64,000 nt of DNA, taken from the NCBI GenBank assembly GCA_016808115.1, contig JAEQBH010004103.1, positions 1-64,000 of the forward strand, read 5' to 3'. This document shows positions 1 through 11,040 of the stretch, piece by piece. Position 1 is the first letter of the stretch. The number at the start of each line of letters is the position of its first letter. The notes under the pieces are model-generated. The model was not told where the DNA came from. It saw nothing but the letters and a program-made list of their open reading frames with translations, and searched no databases. The DNA is from Tetrastigma voinierianum. Lineage: Eukaryota; Streptophyta; Magnoliopsida; Vitales; Vitaceae. Position numbers and translations under genes: made by a program.

Positions 1-890
1 AAGCTTTGTATTGTGACTTAGGCTTTGTAGAGCAAAGGATCCACATTGCAAGAGAAAGTCAGATTTGCAACCTTTAGGAGTGTAGTTGGCTTGGAAAATT
101 GTGGCTGCAAGACAAGAATTTGCATTGTAACTAGGCTCATTGGAATTGTAATGGTAATAGAGGTTGGTTGTTGAGACATTGTCTCAACATGGACATTGCA
201 AGGGTGTGCAGTGGAATGAGAAACAGAATGTAAACACTGTGGGCTTTAAAGGGCTGTTTTTTCCTTTGTATTGTCACTGGGTGGCTGTGGCTAGGAAAGG
301 ACTTCTGGGGGTTGAGAATTGTAGTGCAATACAATCTTTAAAATGTAGACAACATAACTGCCATAGTGAATCAGCACAAAGAATCATAAACATGAATCAT
401 TGGACCGGTCAAGTAAATGCAAATTTCAAAAAATAATAAAAAATAAAAATCAATCAAGAATGATACAAAATAAAATAAAATTTTCAAAAGAAATTTTATA
501 ATTGGCACACTATTAAAATGAATTATGTCTTGCATTGCTTAAGAATGCAACATGACTTTGTATATGAACTATTTCTTTGTATGAATAAAGGTCTCTGGTC
601 AGGCCAGTGCCTTAGAGATACCGTATTGTATTTAACTACCATTTGAAATTGTGATCGCGCTATTGTCGCTAGAAATTATAGCGCATAAGGTAACGCAGAT
701 AGAAAATGATGAATGCTAAGGTTAAGAACTATGACCATAAGGATTTGGATACCTAAATGAACAAGAAAACTTAACCCTTATATTGAAAGAAATAAATTGA
801 GTGGTTGAATTCAGCAACCACTAGGAATGAACAAGGTCTTGGTTGTCAAGTCTATTAGTAATTGGTATGTGCATTGCTAGTTAGACTGCA
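1..890. other. Unassigned left edge, no gene seen
   Basis: No reading frame here shows a protein motif, and frames on both strands are short and unrelated. The text is rich in variants of ATTGTA and TTTGTA over the first 350 bases, giving a loosely repetitive look without a clear unit. From about 600 on there is no motif I recognise. It may be the far 5' part of the decayed retroelement that follows, but I cannot show that. Confidence 0.4.
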
Positions 891-1379
891 AATGAAAAAT
901 TAAATGATTCTTGTTGCCATTGGAAATACGTAGATGGCTAGTCGAGACAAGGACGCAGGGCGCCCACTCGGTACCGGTCGTGCACCACCAAGATTGATCG
1001 CATGAGTCTGGTTGAGGTCAGAGGACATGTTGAACGTGATTTGACAGTCGGCATGCAGTAATGAAGATCCTAGTAACCTCCGTGTTTTGTGGCGATCATC
1101 CTCCAACATTCATTGTGGGGAGGAGATCCAAATTATGCGCACTACTGGTTCATACAGACGAGAAGGTGTTAGGTTGCGGAAATTTACTCGACACTACTCA
1201 GATTAGACTAGTCAGTTCAGCCAGAGAGTGAGGCCTAAATATATAGAAATTGGCAAGGACCCTTTGATCTAGGAGGAGCTCAGAGGTGAGTTCTCCTCAG
1301 GGATTAGGGCGGAATAGGATGATATGTCGAGGTTGCGAGCTGGAGATCTCAAGGACTCTACCACAAGGGACTCGAGAAC

Positions 1380-1530
1380 ATGGACATTTCAGTTCGATGT
1401 CATTCCCAGTGGATGGATTGATCAATACTACAGGTGGTCAGTATTGATTGTGAGCGTAGGAGGGTTACCGCCATACGAAAGACGGTACTCGTGGTGTTTC
1501 AGGGGGACACATGACATTTGGCCCCACACA
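1380..1530 (+). pseudogene. Ty3/gypsy protease tail, decayed
   Basis: Translated in a single frame, this stretch gives FQFDVI followed by a WIDQYY-like block, then tracts matching the end of the chromovirus retropepsin region: the FDVILGMDWL-type segment and the following CERRRVTF and LVFQGDT segments. The similarity is patchy and frame changes are needed for the later parts. The aspartic active site itself is not visible upstream. The RT fragment follows about 90 bases downstream in the same order as in gypsy Pol, so protease to RT linkage is inferred. The 900-1380 stretch upstream is probably gag/protease linker, but nothing in it is readable. Confidence 0.55.
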
Positions 1531-1614
1531 AGATAATGAGTCCAGTGTCAGTGTGGACAAGAAGGGTTATTAGTGGAGCCCACCCTGTGAGGACGAGGAG
1601 AGACCAGACTTAGA

Positions 1615-2510
1615 TCTACCTCTGGTAATTTGCGAGTATGTGGATGTTTTTCCAGATGAGCTACTCCTGACTACTCACAGAGGGTAGTAGACTTTGCATC
1701 GAAGCCACACCTCGTACTCAAACCCATCCTCTATGACTCCACATAGGATGGCACCAAATGAGTCATAGAACTCCGCAGTCCAGCCATGTGAGCTATTGAC
1801 AAGGGGTTCATCGCGACCGAGCACTTCACCATGGGCGCCTCCGCTCTATTTGCGAAGAAGAAGGAAAAGACACTTCGACTGTGCATTGACTATAGACAAT
1901 TGAACTTGGTTACATTCAAGAATCGGTATCCACGCGACCATGATTTGTTTGATCAGCTGAGAGGAGCGCGAGTCTACTCCAAGATAAACCTTCGTACCGG
2001 GTTACCACCGCCTGAGGGTTAGGAGACGTATATCCCTGGGCACAGTCATAGGACGCCGCAGGGCACTTTGAGTTTACGGTGATGCCTTTGATTGACGGCA
2101 CGCGCCAATGCAGATTCATGGATCTCTGCGCATAGGATATTCAACCCTATTTAGATCGGCTTTGTCGTAGTCTTCTATGGATGATATCTGGATCTACTCC
2201 CAATCGTGCAGTGGAGCATGAGTGTCACCGGAGGATTGTTTTACGCTTGTTGAGAGACCATCACCACGCCTGCTCCGCAAGTGCGAGTTTTGGCTTACTA
2301 AGGTGAGATTTTAGACATGGCAGGTCGCATCATGAGGTACCGGGCCGACCTAGAGAAGGTCGAGGTCGTAATGAGTTAGGAGAGACTGAATGTCAATCTT
2401 CAAGATACGTAGTTCTTGGATTGGGGCCGGGTATTACGTGATCTGAGAATGGGCCGGTTGTCCATTCAGTGGCGTAATCGTAGAGACTTCGCCACGGATA
2501 TGGACTCCAT
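1615..2510 (+). pseudogene. Ty3/gypsy (Tekay-like) reverse transcriptase, decayed
   Basis: The stretch begins with a CEYVDVFPDE motif typical of the linker before gypsy RT. Next come FAKKKEKTLRLCIDYRQLN, NRYPR, DLFDQLRGARVYSKINLR (1840-2005), FEFTVMP (about 2068), and a catalytic box read as SMDDIWIYS near 2175. That box keeps the Asp-Asp pair of the F(I/V)DD motif. HECHRRIV and a CEFWL-like block follow, then VRFLGH and EKVEVV motifs to about 2400 and a weak YYR/LSI tail. Several stops and single-base frame changes lie between the blocks, so this cannot make enzyme. It belongs with the protease fragment just upstream. The family call is firm; the lineage call rests on similarity to the Tekay-like pieces downstream. 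Confidence 0.85.
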
Positions 2511-2519
2511 GGTCAGACC

Positions 2520-2995
2520 GCCTGACTACAGAGATCGAGGATGCCTGAGCACTCCTGATGCGGTACAGGCAAGAGGGAGGATCAACCTCTTATAGTTCGG
2601 GAAGAGGCGTAAGACTCGCTTCACACCCAGTTTCAGACTGTGGCTAGATTGACATGGGACGGATTGCCCCGAGAGACAGAATCCCGTGTCATTGAGACAA
2701 ATCGCGAGTCCCAGCTTAGTCAGAGAGCAGAGAGAGTACACCATTCCTCCACACCCTAGCAATGGGTCAAAGGAACCGGGGCCACTTCGGGTAAGCACGA
2801 GCACCTTCGGTAGCACAAGTGGGCTAGAGGAGCCAGAGGGTGGGTCGAGGTCAGGTACAGGACTCACAGGCAGAGACTCTAGTCAGCAGGCGTACTATAT
2901 GTTATTTCACAAACGCATATGAGGCGAGATTGTCCTAGAAGGCAAGAGGTCCATGGTGCAGAGGCCGAGCATACAGAGCGTACCGGATATGTAGG
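2520..2995 (+). pseudogene. Chromovirus gag C-terminus with CCHC remnant
   Basis: The frame at 2686-2922 reads ESQLSQRAERV-like, then a Ser/Thr/Gly-rich linker, the usual low-complexity tract before a gypsy gag zinc knuckle. In a neighbouring frame near 2895-2945 a degraded knuckle reads QTHMRRDCPR, matching the second half of CxxCxxxGHxxxxC; the first cysteines are lost. It follows RT instead of preceding protease, which is the reverse of normal gypsy order. It therefore belongs to another copy or a rearrangement. About 190 bases further on a solo LTR interrupts the sequence. Confidence 0.6.
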
Positions 2996-3869
2996 GTAAT
3001 GCTTTCACTCTTGCACTTGTTGACTAGAGTAGCTGCTTAAATTAGATGCATCATATTCATTAAATTGTTGCATCTGTAGATGGATTCGACTTAGAGGTTA
3101 AGGCCTTTAGAGAAACCACGTATAGATGTTCTTCCCTAGGATGTAGGGTGAGAGTTGACCTTATAGGTCAAGATTATGAGTGAGAGATGTCACACCCCGA
3201 TTCCCGGTCCGACCCGATTGGCGGATCCGAACCGAGTTCGGGGTGCGAGACTCAGGACTGGGACTCTTTACCTGATTTTTTTTTTTAGCCGATCTGGTAC
3301 CTGTGGGTATGGCCCACATCATATAACAAAATTAAAATATCATTTACATATCAAAACTACCACCGAATGATGTCCATCAAAATCTATAACATTACTTACT
3401 CTGAGTCCCATTTACAAATACAAAACTATAATTTTACATTTACAACTCGTGAGCACCTTAACCTACATGGGGTATGAACTCCTACAAGTGTGTTATCACT
3501 TTATGAAGTCTTCGATGTCTTCCTCGTACCTACACGGATTAAAACGCGTTCTATGCTTTACGCTTAGTGGGAAACATATGTCTTGGCATATACACATTTA
3601 ACGCATAAACAAAATATAATAATGGGTACCCTCTATGCATTTATATTATGAACTTATGCGAAGTAATTTTTCTTATAACAGTTTACGCTTATTCGATCTC
3701 CGTAGGGAGTTAATAAAGATTCTCACTTTATGCAACTTATGTTTATAAATAAAACTTATGTTTATTCAAGACTCCCGTGAGCAGCTGCGTAACTTATCCT
3801 TTTATTCGTAAGAACTTTCTTATACTTACTGCATTTATGTTTATTCGCACCCAGAGGAGTTATGTAATT

Positions 3870-5440
3870 TATACTTATCCTACTGAGCTTACACTTTGTT
3901 CTGAGGTACTGCAGGTAGCCACTGAGATATTACGGAACATATACTGGTATTGCGGAACTTACCCTTATACGGAAGTACCCGTAAGTACTACAAAACTTAT
4001 ACTGGTACTTCGTATCTTATACTTGTTCTACGAAGTAAATCTTGGTCTTACGGAACTTATACTTGTATTACAGAACTTATACATGTATTTCAGATCTTCA
4101 TACATGTATTACATAACTTATACTTGTCTTACGGAACTTATACCGGTCTTAATGGAAAGATATACTTATCTTACGGATCTTATCCTCGTGCGAAGATACC
4201 CGTAGGCAATAAGCTCCAACTAATCATATACAAGGGTCGATCGACGTATGCGCATACATCGTGCATGGACATTAGTCCATAGCAGGTACAGATCATAACA
4301 GATACATATACTTATTTTACTGTTACGAGAGTACCCGTGGTACTACAGAACTTATACTTATGTTACTGATACAAGAGTACCCGTGGGTATATGCAGATAC
4401 ATATCAAGTATGGACACTAGTCCATACAGTACGATCATACGTATACATATACTTATTTTAATTGCTACGAGTAGCCGTGGTACTACGTAACTTATACTTA
4501 TGTTATCGATACAAGAGTACCCTGCGGGTACTACAAAACTTATACTTATTTTATCGATGCAGATACTCCATGGGTACTACAAAACTTATCGTGATATAGG
4601 AGTACCGTGAGGGTACTACTGCATCCTAATCGCATACGCATTTAACTTAATCAAATACAGGAGTACCGTAGGTACCATCGAGTTTAATCGATACGTGAGC
4701 ATTCTAGTACTGGGCGTAACTCAAGAAATACGAGCACCAGAGGTACTACGTAACTTGGCGCATACAAGACTAATCGTGAGACTTAACTTATCTGCATACA
4801 GGAGTACTCGTAGGTACTACAGAACTAAATCAGAGACAGAACTTATCGATACAAGACTCCAACTTATTCGCATACAGAGTACCCGAGGTACTACAGATCC
4901 AGATCAGAGACGTGACTTATCGTGATACGTGAGGAACTTATTCAGATACGTGAGTACCCGTGAGGTACTACTGCACTAGACCAGAGACAAGACTTATCGA
5001 TGCAGGATCGAACTTATTCAGATACAGAGTACCCGTGAGGTACTACGTAACTAGATCGTGAGACGTGACTTTATCGATAATAGGAGTACCGTGAGGGTAC
5101 CACAGATTCTAAGCAGACAGACTTAATCGAGATGGAACTTATTCGTATATAGGATGTAACTTATTCAGATACAAGACAGAACTTATTCCGCATACGTATA
5201 CCCGCACGCATTTACAGAACTTTTAATCAAATACAGGAGTACCCATAGGTACGGAACTTAATCGATACAGATGTCCTATTCAGATACAGGAGTACCCGTA
5301 GGTACTATAGAACTTAATCAAATACGTGAGTACTCAAAGAGTACCATGTAATCCTAATCGAGGCAGTATTAACTTAATCTTAAATACAGAGTACCATTGT
5401 ACTGCGTAACTTAACGATACAGAGGCAATATCTTATCTTT
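3870..5440. repeat. Degenerate tandem repeats, GTACCCGTAGGTACTAC/ACTTATACTT type
   Basis: This tract alternates two word families many times: AACTTATACTTGT-like words, and near-palindromic GAGTACCCGTGGTACTAC-like words. Spacing is irregular, mostly about 50-80 bases. It lies wholly inside the solo LTR and explains much of its unusual length. The GTACC/GGTAC halves could form small hairpins. Confidence 0.75.
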
Positions 5441-5559
5441 ACTCTTATTCTCTATTCGTAGTCTTATCATATAACCGCTTTTGACTTCCTAAACCAAAGA
5501 GTACTGGAATGAGTAAGACACAAAGACAATAAGTGCCCTAAGATACTATACAAGACGGA

Positions 5560-5725
5560 AGTGCCGTAAGACTAATCGCACAAAGCCAGAAAGCACTAAT
5601 CGTGACAGAGTGCCGTAGCACTTAACAGAGTACCGGGCACTAATCAGAGTGCCGAGCACTAACCAGAATATCGGCACTAATCAGAAGTGTTGGAGCACTA
5701 ACAGGAGTGCTATGTCAGTTAATAA
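5560..5725. repeat. Short tandem repeat, AGTGCCG..CACTAA, about 20 bp
   Basis: Roughly seven degenerate copies of a unit of about 20 bases (CAGAGTGCCGAGCACTAA-like) lie end to end inside the solo LTR. The unit is itself close to an inverted repeat (AGTGC..GCACT). Confidence 0.65.
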
Positions 5726-7386
5726 CTGGTCTTAGGTAGTTTTTACAATTATATGAGTTCAGTAACTTACTATTTTATAATAATAAGGCATTTTAAATTT
5801 TACATTACGTGTTCATGATGATCAGATTCCATGTACCGGTAAGGTATGATGAGCATGTGATCACACCTTGTCTACGCCATGATATTATTCTTCTATGAAT
5901 CTAATTTACCCAGGAATTTGAATCAATCCAATCGGATCGTCCAAACTCAAGTTATGGCATTTTCATGCCAACTAGTCGGTTTACCGATTTTACCCAAGGG
6001 ACAGTTTGAAATACTCATTTTTTAGTGCCTTGACTCCATATTTGACACTGGTTCTTTGTACTCTTTTAAATTTAAGGTGTTAAGGGTTCTATTCCAACTG
6101 AATCACCCACCGAGTGTCTAACCCAAAGCCATGTCCTCAAACAACCCGACTACTCTAGTGCCTTTAAACGGATGCAGAATTGGCTGCACATACTACCTTT
6201 GAGGGAATTTTTTGGACCACTTAGAGCCAGAATTCTGATGATACCTATTTCTTTAGGTTTGGCTTTCCTTGAAGTCTATTTTTAATTGGCCACTTGACCA
6301 CTCAAATCGGATAAGAAAATGAAAAGTTATGGCCAAAATACAAAACTGGTCGAAATCGAACAGAGCATCGTGTACAGACACCCCTAAAGGTATCGGCAAT
6401 ACCTTGATTTCGGAAGGTGTACCGGTACACATTCAAGGTGTACTGGTACACATGACCCAAAAATGTCCAGAATGTGTGTTTTTTCCCTTTTTTCCATATT
6501 TTTGATACCCATTATCAACCCTATATCTCATAAATACCCAAGCCATTCCAAATTCATCCTATAACCTCAATTTTACTTAATTCTTCTTCAATACTTATTT
6601 CAAAATCCTTCATGAATTACTCTCAAACTCAATTCCCAATATAGGTTATGATCCACATAACCCTAACATGTAGAATAGTTAGGGTTTATTCTAAACCCTA
6701 ACTCAATTACTTGCCATTGAACTATGAATCCAACCTCAAAGGGAGGATTTCATATGTTTCTTGTTCTATTCAAAGTTTTACCAAGCTTACTTTCCATAAT
6801 TTTTGGGTTAAGATGAAACCCTAGCAAAACCCCAAGTTTGGGGACAAGCTATTAATCATACAAGCATGGAAAGTCATACATAATCTCATAGAATCCATGA
6901 TAAAGGTCATATTTCCATACCAAAAATCATAGAATCCATACCTTGGCTCGCTTAATATCCTCTTCCTCTTCTTCTCTCTTTCTTCTTCCTTTCTTCACGT
7001 TCTTCCTTTCCCAAATGAGACCAATTTTGGTCTTTTAAATTCAATAGTTTGCTAAGGCCTTGTTTGGCCCTCCAAAACCCATTTTTGGGTTAATTTCTTT
7101 ATTTGCTTTTCGCCCTCCTACTTTCGCCATTTGTATTTCAATTTCCTTTTATTGTATTTTGCCTCTAATCTCTAGAATTACAATAAACACCTTATTATTT
7201 TCTGGCCCATAGTCTTTCTAAATTATGACTTCTCTTAAGCCCTTTACAAATGACAATATTTGTCTCTTAAGTCTTGTACAAATTCCCGAGTATCTCGCTT
7301 TTATTTCCGAAAATTCATATTTATTTATAATATACCCTAAACAAGTCCGAAAACTACTAGGGTATATTTTGGGGTGTTACAAGAGA

Positions 7387-7632
7387 TCTCCAGATTCTCG
7401 CTCAGGACCCGATTTGCGTCACAGCCAGCACTATCAAGGTTTCATGTGAACTGGGTGACATCGCTGCCGAGCCCAGCGTGTGCACGTAGGACATTCACCA
7501 CTCTTGGTGAGTGTGGGTTGAGCTTATTCAACCACGTCCAATGAAAACTCATAGTCTCGAATCAGAAATGAAGCAGTACTAGCGTGTCATAAAGCAAGAA
7601 GGGGCCGTTAATCCCCTAAGGTGAGAACCCGA
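7387..7632 (+). other. Host-element DNA after the solo LTR, unassigned
   Basis: This is the continuation of the older retroelement beyond the AGAGA duplication. I see no readable Pol motif in it. It may be untranslated or deletion-scarred element sequence between gag and integrase. Confidence 0.4.
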
Positions 7633-7905
7633 GTATGGTGGTGAGACCGGGAGTAGATCCTGAGAGATCCCGACCTCAGGGTGTAAGAGACCGGAGATCC
7701 CGAATTTCGTATGGGTGTAAGAGTCTCAGGAGATATCCCGACTTCCGTGATAGGTGTAAGAGACCTTCGGGAGAACCAAATTTCGTGGAGGGTGTAAGAG
7801 ACCCAGGAGAACCAATTTCGTAGGGTGTAAGAGACCCGTGAAAATCCAAATTTCTCGTGGTGGGTGTAAGAGACCCGTGGAGACATCCTCAAATTTCTTC
7901 GTGTG
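7633..7905. repeat. Minisatellite, GTGTAAGAGACC unit, six copies
   Basis: Copies of a 33-39 base unit begin at about 7681, 7715, 7753, 7792, 7825 and 7864, with a partial copy before them. Each starts GTGTAAGAGACC and ends near AAATTTCGTG. The array sits between the solo LTR and the integrase remnant. A 108-codon open frame crosses it on the minus strand (7608-7934) with a repeating SYTLHEI-like peptide. That is most simply a by-product of unit lengths that are often multiples of three, and I do not call it a gene. Confidence 0.85.
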
Positions 7906-7949
7906 AACGAAAGAGGCTCACAGCAGTAAGTCAAAAGTTATAAGCGTTC

Positions 7950-8075
7950 GAAGATGAAAACACGATCGTGTTATCACGCAGACTTAGAGTCGAGTGATAG
8001 TGAGTCGAGGACTCGAGAGATGAAAACACATCGTCAGCTATCACGTAGACTTAAAGTCGAAAGTGATAGGAGCCT
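7950..8075. repeat. Imperfect direct duplication, about 66 bp
   Basis: The segment starting GATGAAAACACGATCG near 7951 is repeated from about 8019 (GATGAAAACACATCG). Both copies continue with a TATCACG(C/T)AGACTTA block and end in AGTGATAG. It follows directly on the minisatellite. Confidence 0.7.
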
Positions 8076-8261
8076 GGAGTGACTTGAGACTTGATACCCC
8101 TTGGAATGTACTGGTGTTGCTGATACTAGCGGGCCCCAGATATGGAGGTCATACATGTATGGACTGTTGACGGTCCATGGAACCGTCGCCGATTGTGGCC
8201 TTAGAAGTCACTACACAATAAAAGTACATCACATAGTGGCTACACGTCAGGTGGGATTATA

Positions 8262-8945
8262 TACATGTGTTAAAGGACACGCTACGAGCATACGTCCTGG
8301 GTCATAAGGGTAGAGGGTTAATTGCCCTTAGTGGAATTCGCCTACAACAACAGTTATCAGGCGAGTATATGAATGGTACCATGAGCAGAGATTGCATTGG
8401 CGCCGCGTATCACTGCTATGATGGACCGAGGTGGGAGAGCCCATCACCGGTCCTGATCCGATTAGAGACACCTCCGAGAAGGTGAGCTTGATACGATAGC
8501 TCTTCTCTCACGCCTTGTTTCCAGAAGAGCTTGCGCCGACGCACGACGCCGACCCCAGAGTTCGAGGTCGGATCACGCCTTCAAGTTGATTCAAGAGAGG
8601 AGTGGTCGTTCGTAAACGAAAGGGAAGTTATCACGAGGTTCGCTGGGCCTTCGAGATACTCGAGAGGGTAGGCACCGCTGCGCATCGGCTTGAGGTTACC
8701 ACCTAGCATGTCGTGCGTCCACGCAGGTACTTCACGCTCCATGCTCTAAGTATACTCCATCCACCATGGTGGATTTGGGACAGTTGAGGTCGACATCGAT
8801 GGGACCTTTGAGGAGGGACTACAGTATTTGATACCGTGATCGTTTTTGCGATGCAAGACCGTGAGGCTAGTGAGTGTTATGAAGGGCACTAGAGTGGAAG
8901 AGTCAACGTGGGGACGCGAGACACAATGCGGGCCACTCAATCCTT
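8262..8945 (+). pseudogene. Gypsy integrase C-terminus with chromodomain, decayed
   Basis: The first readable frame gives LRAYVLGHKGR and then VEFAYNNSYQ-like sequence near 8330, the end of the integrase core. Next come the MAPYEALYG-like block, a KSYAD/RRRPLEFEVGDH block near 8525-8580 and a FEILERVGT segment near 8655. A VEVDIDGTFEEG segment follows near 8790, then the chromodomain remnant (VLWR, EEATWE-like, to about 8945). Stops and indels are frequent. The same order and wording recur in the better copy at 22824-23470. The chromodomain places it with Tekay/Del-type chromoviruses, which use that domain for targeting to chromatin. Confidence 0.8.
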
Positions 8946-9064
8946 CGCTTAGGGACGAAGGTACGTAGTTAATGCTTAATGTTTAAATGAGTTCAGTTTA
9001 AGTATGCATGGTAGAGTGCACGTTGCATATGCATGTGAGTGATTGTGATTGTCCGCACTTTGGG

Positions 9065-11037
9065 AAGAAATTTTAAAGAGGGGAGAACAAGACCCGAGAA
9101 ATTCCAATTTTCGAAAAAATGGCAAAATCGTAATTTTGGTTAATACGAAACAGACTTCGTTAAAATCGAAATTTATTCTCTAGATCTCGATGACTAAACG
9201 GATTGCACCGCTGGAATCGCCTCGTGAAATCTAGCTACCACGCAGGTTTCGGAATTCAGATAGCTCCGAGTTGGTACGCTTTTGAGGCATCGTTCGGTGC
9301 CGTGGAAATCCATTTTCATGCGACGAAAGTCAGATATAACACGCATCATGTTCCATAAGTGGTAAGGAGTAGAGAAATGATGAAAAATGGACGTCAGATA
9401 ATAATGTCAAACTGGAAAAAGAGGGACATAAACGCCATTTTTGGAAAAGTTTAAGTCACAAAAAGACAAAGTTGTATAGTGTCGTTTTTCAAACAAAGAA
9501 AAGAGAAAACGTGCAGAGGAAAAAGTGTTTTTACAAAGCAGTTTTGATCTCATTAAGGAGAGAGTCTTCCTTCTTCTATAAATACGGCACCCCACCGCTT
9601 CATACTGACAAGAAGGAGAGCCGCCTAATACGGAGAGGGCTTCTGGTACTGGATTTAGGAGTTTCTCAACCCAGTGTAGGGCTTCTCCCTACTTCTGGGT
9701 TTTACACTTTATTTAAGTGTATTTATGATGCTCGAGGCCTCAATCGTTGTCAGGTCCCAAACTCGGGACCGAATTGTTGTAATTTTTGAAACTCCAATCA
9801 TACAAATTCAAGGATCGAGCACGATTGGTTTGGGCTGTTGGATTGTGCATTTATGTATTAATGGTGCTTTGATGTGTATGAGGCCGGAATCGGCCGAGAA
9901 ATACGGGTTCACAAAGTGAACCGATAAATTGTGTCTTGATAGGAACAGTAACCTAGGGTTTTACTGTTCCCGAAACAATGACACGAAAATATATTTTTGT
10001 GAAAATATGTGTTTGGTTGAGTGATTTAAGTGGAATTGCTCGTGTTTGATAATTGTTCAAGTGAGCCTTTTTTGGTGTAATGGTGTGGAATTACATGATT
10101 GTGTGATTTAAATTATGTGAATATATGCATGGTGATATATTTTCTTGTGTCACATGAGTTATTGAAATGGCATCATAATGCATTTCATATGCACTAGGGT
10201 AGCCTAGAAATTAGGTGAGTGCATGGCATGGAAAAAATTAAAGAAAAATGAACGTTTTGAAAGGGTTTGTTGAATGGAATTTGGAGAATAGGGTGGGAGG
10301 CAGTCCAACAGATCATTAGGATGGGACCACCATGACTATTTGAGAAGGTTCTCCAACACATTAGCCTCGGAGGAGTAGTCCCACATTTTTTACCGATACT
10401 TGATTGGTATAGTTCGAAAACAACAAGAATTGTTTTGAAAAAAATGTTTCTCGTATGGCTTAGGCGGTGTGAGGAGTCGATGAGGGCTCGGGGTATGAGT
10501 TTGATCATGTAGACATTCAGTAGGATCATGTATTTAACCGGGCCAGTGTTTATTTTGGAGCATTGCATATGCACTTAGGTGGAGAGTAGCCCACTTGGGG
10601 TGATTCCACTGCGAGGCATTAGCTCACCTGTCGGAACATATTTTCGGTGCAGGGGCGCACGAGAGAGGCGACTGTCCTAGAGTGAGTTTAGAAGAAAGAC
10701 GGATTGTGGCGGGTTTTGTGATGTATACATGTATTAGAATTCTCAAAATTTAATATATGTGTTGTATAAAAGAGAATTGATTAACTCTTTTGAAACTATT
10801 GGATATAGTTGTTGTATCATGATGAGTATAGTTATTGAGCCCAAGTGGTCGTTTTACTCATGTTGTGATTATATTGGTAATTTAGAGACGAGGGTTTATG
10901 CGAGTGTTGTATTTGGGTAGAGCTCCGTACAAGGGGCTACACTTCGATTTTTACGAGTGAAGGTGTCGGATAACCCGACATCCCGCGTATTCAGCGGGTT
11001 GGCGGGTGATGCGGCGGACCCCGAGGTTTGGGCGTCA
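9065..11037 (+). mobile_element. Polypurine tract and 3' LTR of Tekay-like element A
   Basis: A purine run (TTTAAAGAGGGGAGAA, 9072-9087) precedes the LTR, which I place at about 9088-11037. The start (AAGACCCGAGAAATTCC) has lost its TG but aligns with AAACCCCGGAAAATCC at 23567. The end, GGTTTGGGCGTCA, is shared with the LTR ending at 25280. A TATA motif TATAAATA lies at 9577-9584, suggesting the U3/R promoter. The LTR is about 1.95 kb. It follows the integrase-chromodomain remnant at the expected distance. Confidence 0.75.
9577..9584 (+). promoter_or_regulatory. LTR TATA box
   Basis: TATAAATA lies in a C/T-rich context about 490 bases into the LTR, a reasonable place for the retroelement core promoter. 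Activity is not shown by sequence alone. Confidence 0.5.
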
Positions 11038-11040
11038 CCG

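Larger units (their letters stand above)
3183..7386 (-). mobile_element. Solo gypsy LTR, antisense, 4.2 kb, TSD AGAGA
   Basis: The LTR proper spans 3188-7381. It opens with TGTCACACCCC and closes with GGGGTGTTACA. The five bases before it (3183-3187) and after it (7382-7386) are both AGAGA, a perfect 5-bp target duplication. Read on the minus strand it starts TGTAACACCCC and runs into AAAATATACCCTAG, the same start as the LTR at 48547. That sets the orientation. No gag, pol, primer site or polypurine tract is inside, so it is a solo LTR left by LTR-LTR recombination. At about 4.2 kb it is long for a chromovirus LTR, and part of the length is internal tandem repeats (3870-5725). It sits inside older Tekay-like debris. 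Confidence 0.85.

Noticed and set aside
3777..4205. 142-codon Tyr/Leu-rich open frame
   Set aside because: It is the translation of the ACTTATACTTGT-type repeat tract in the solo LTR.
7633..7905. CRISPR array
   Set aside because: Units are tandem without unique spacers, and the setting is a plant retroelement.
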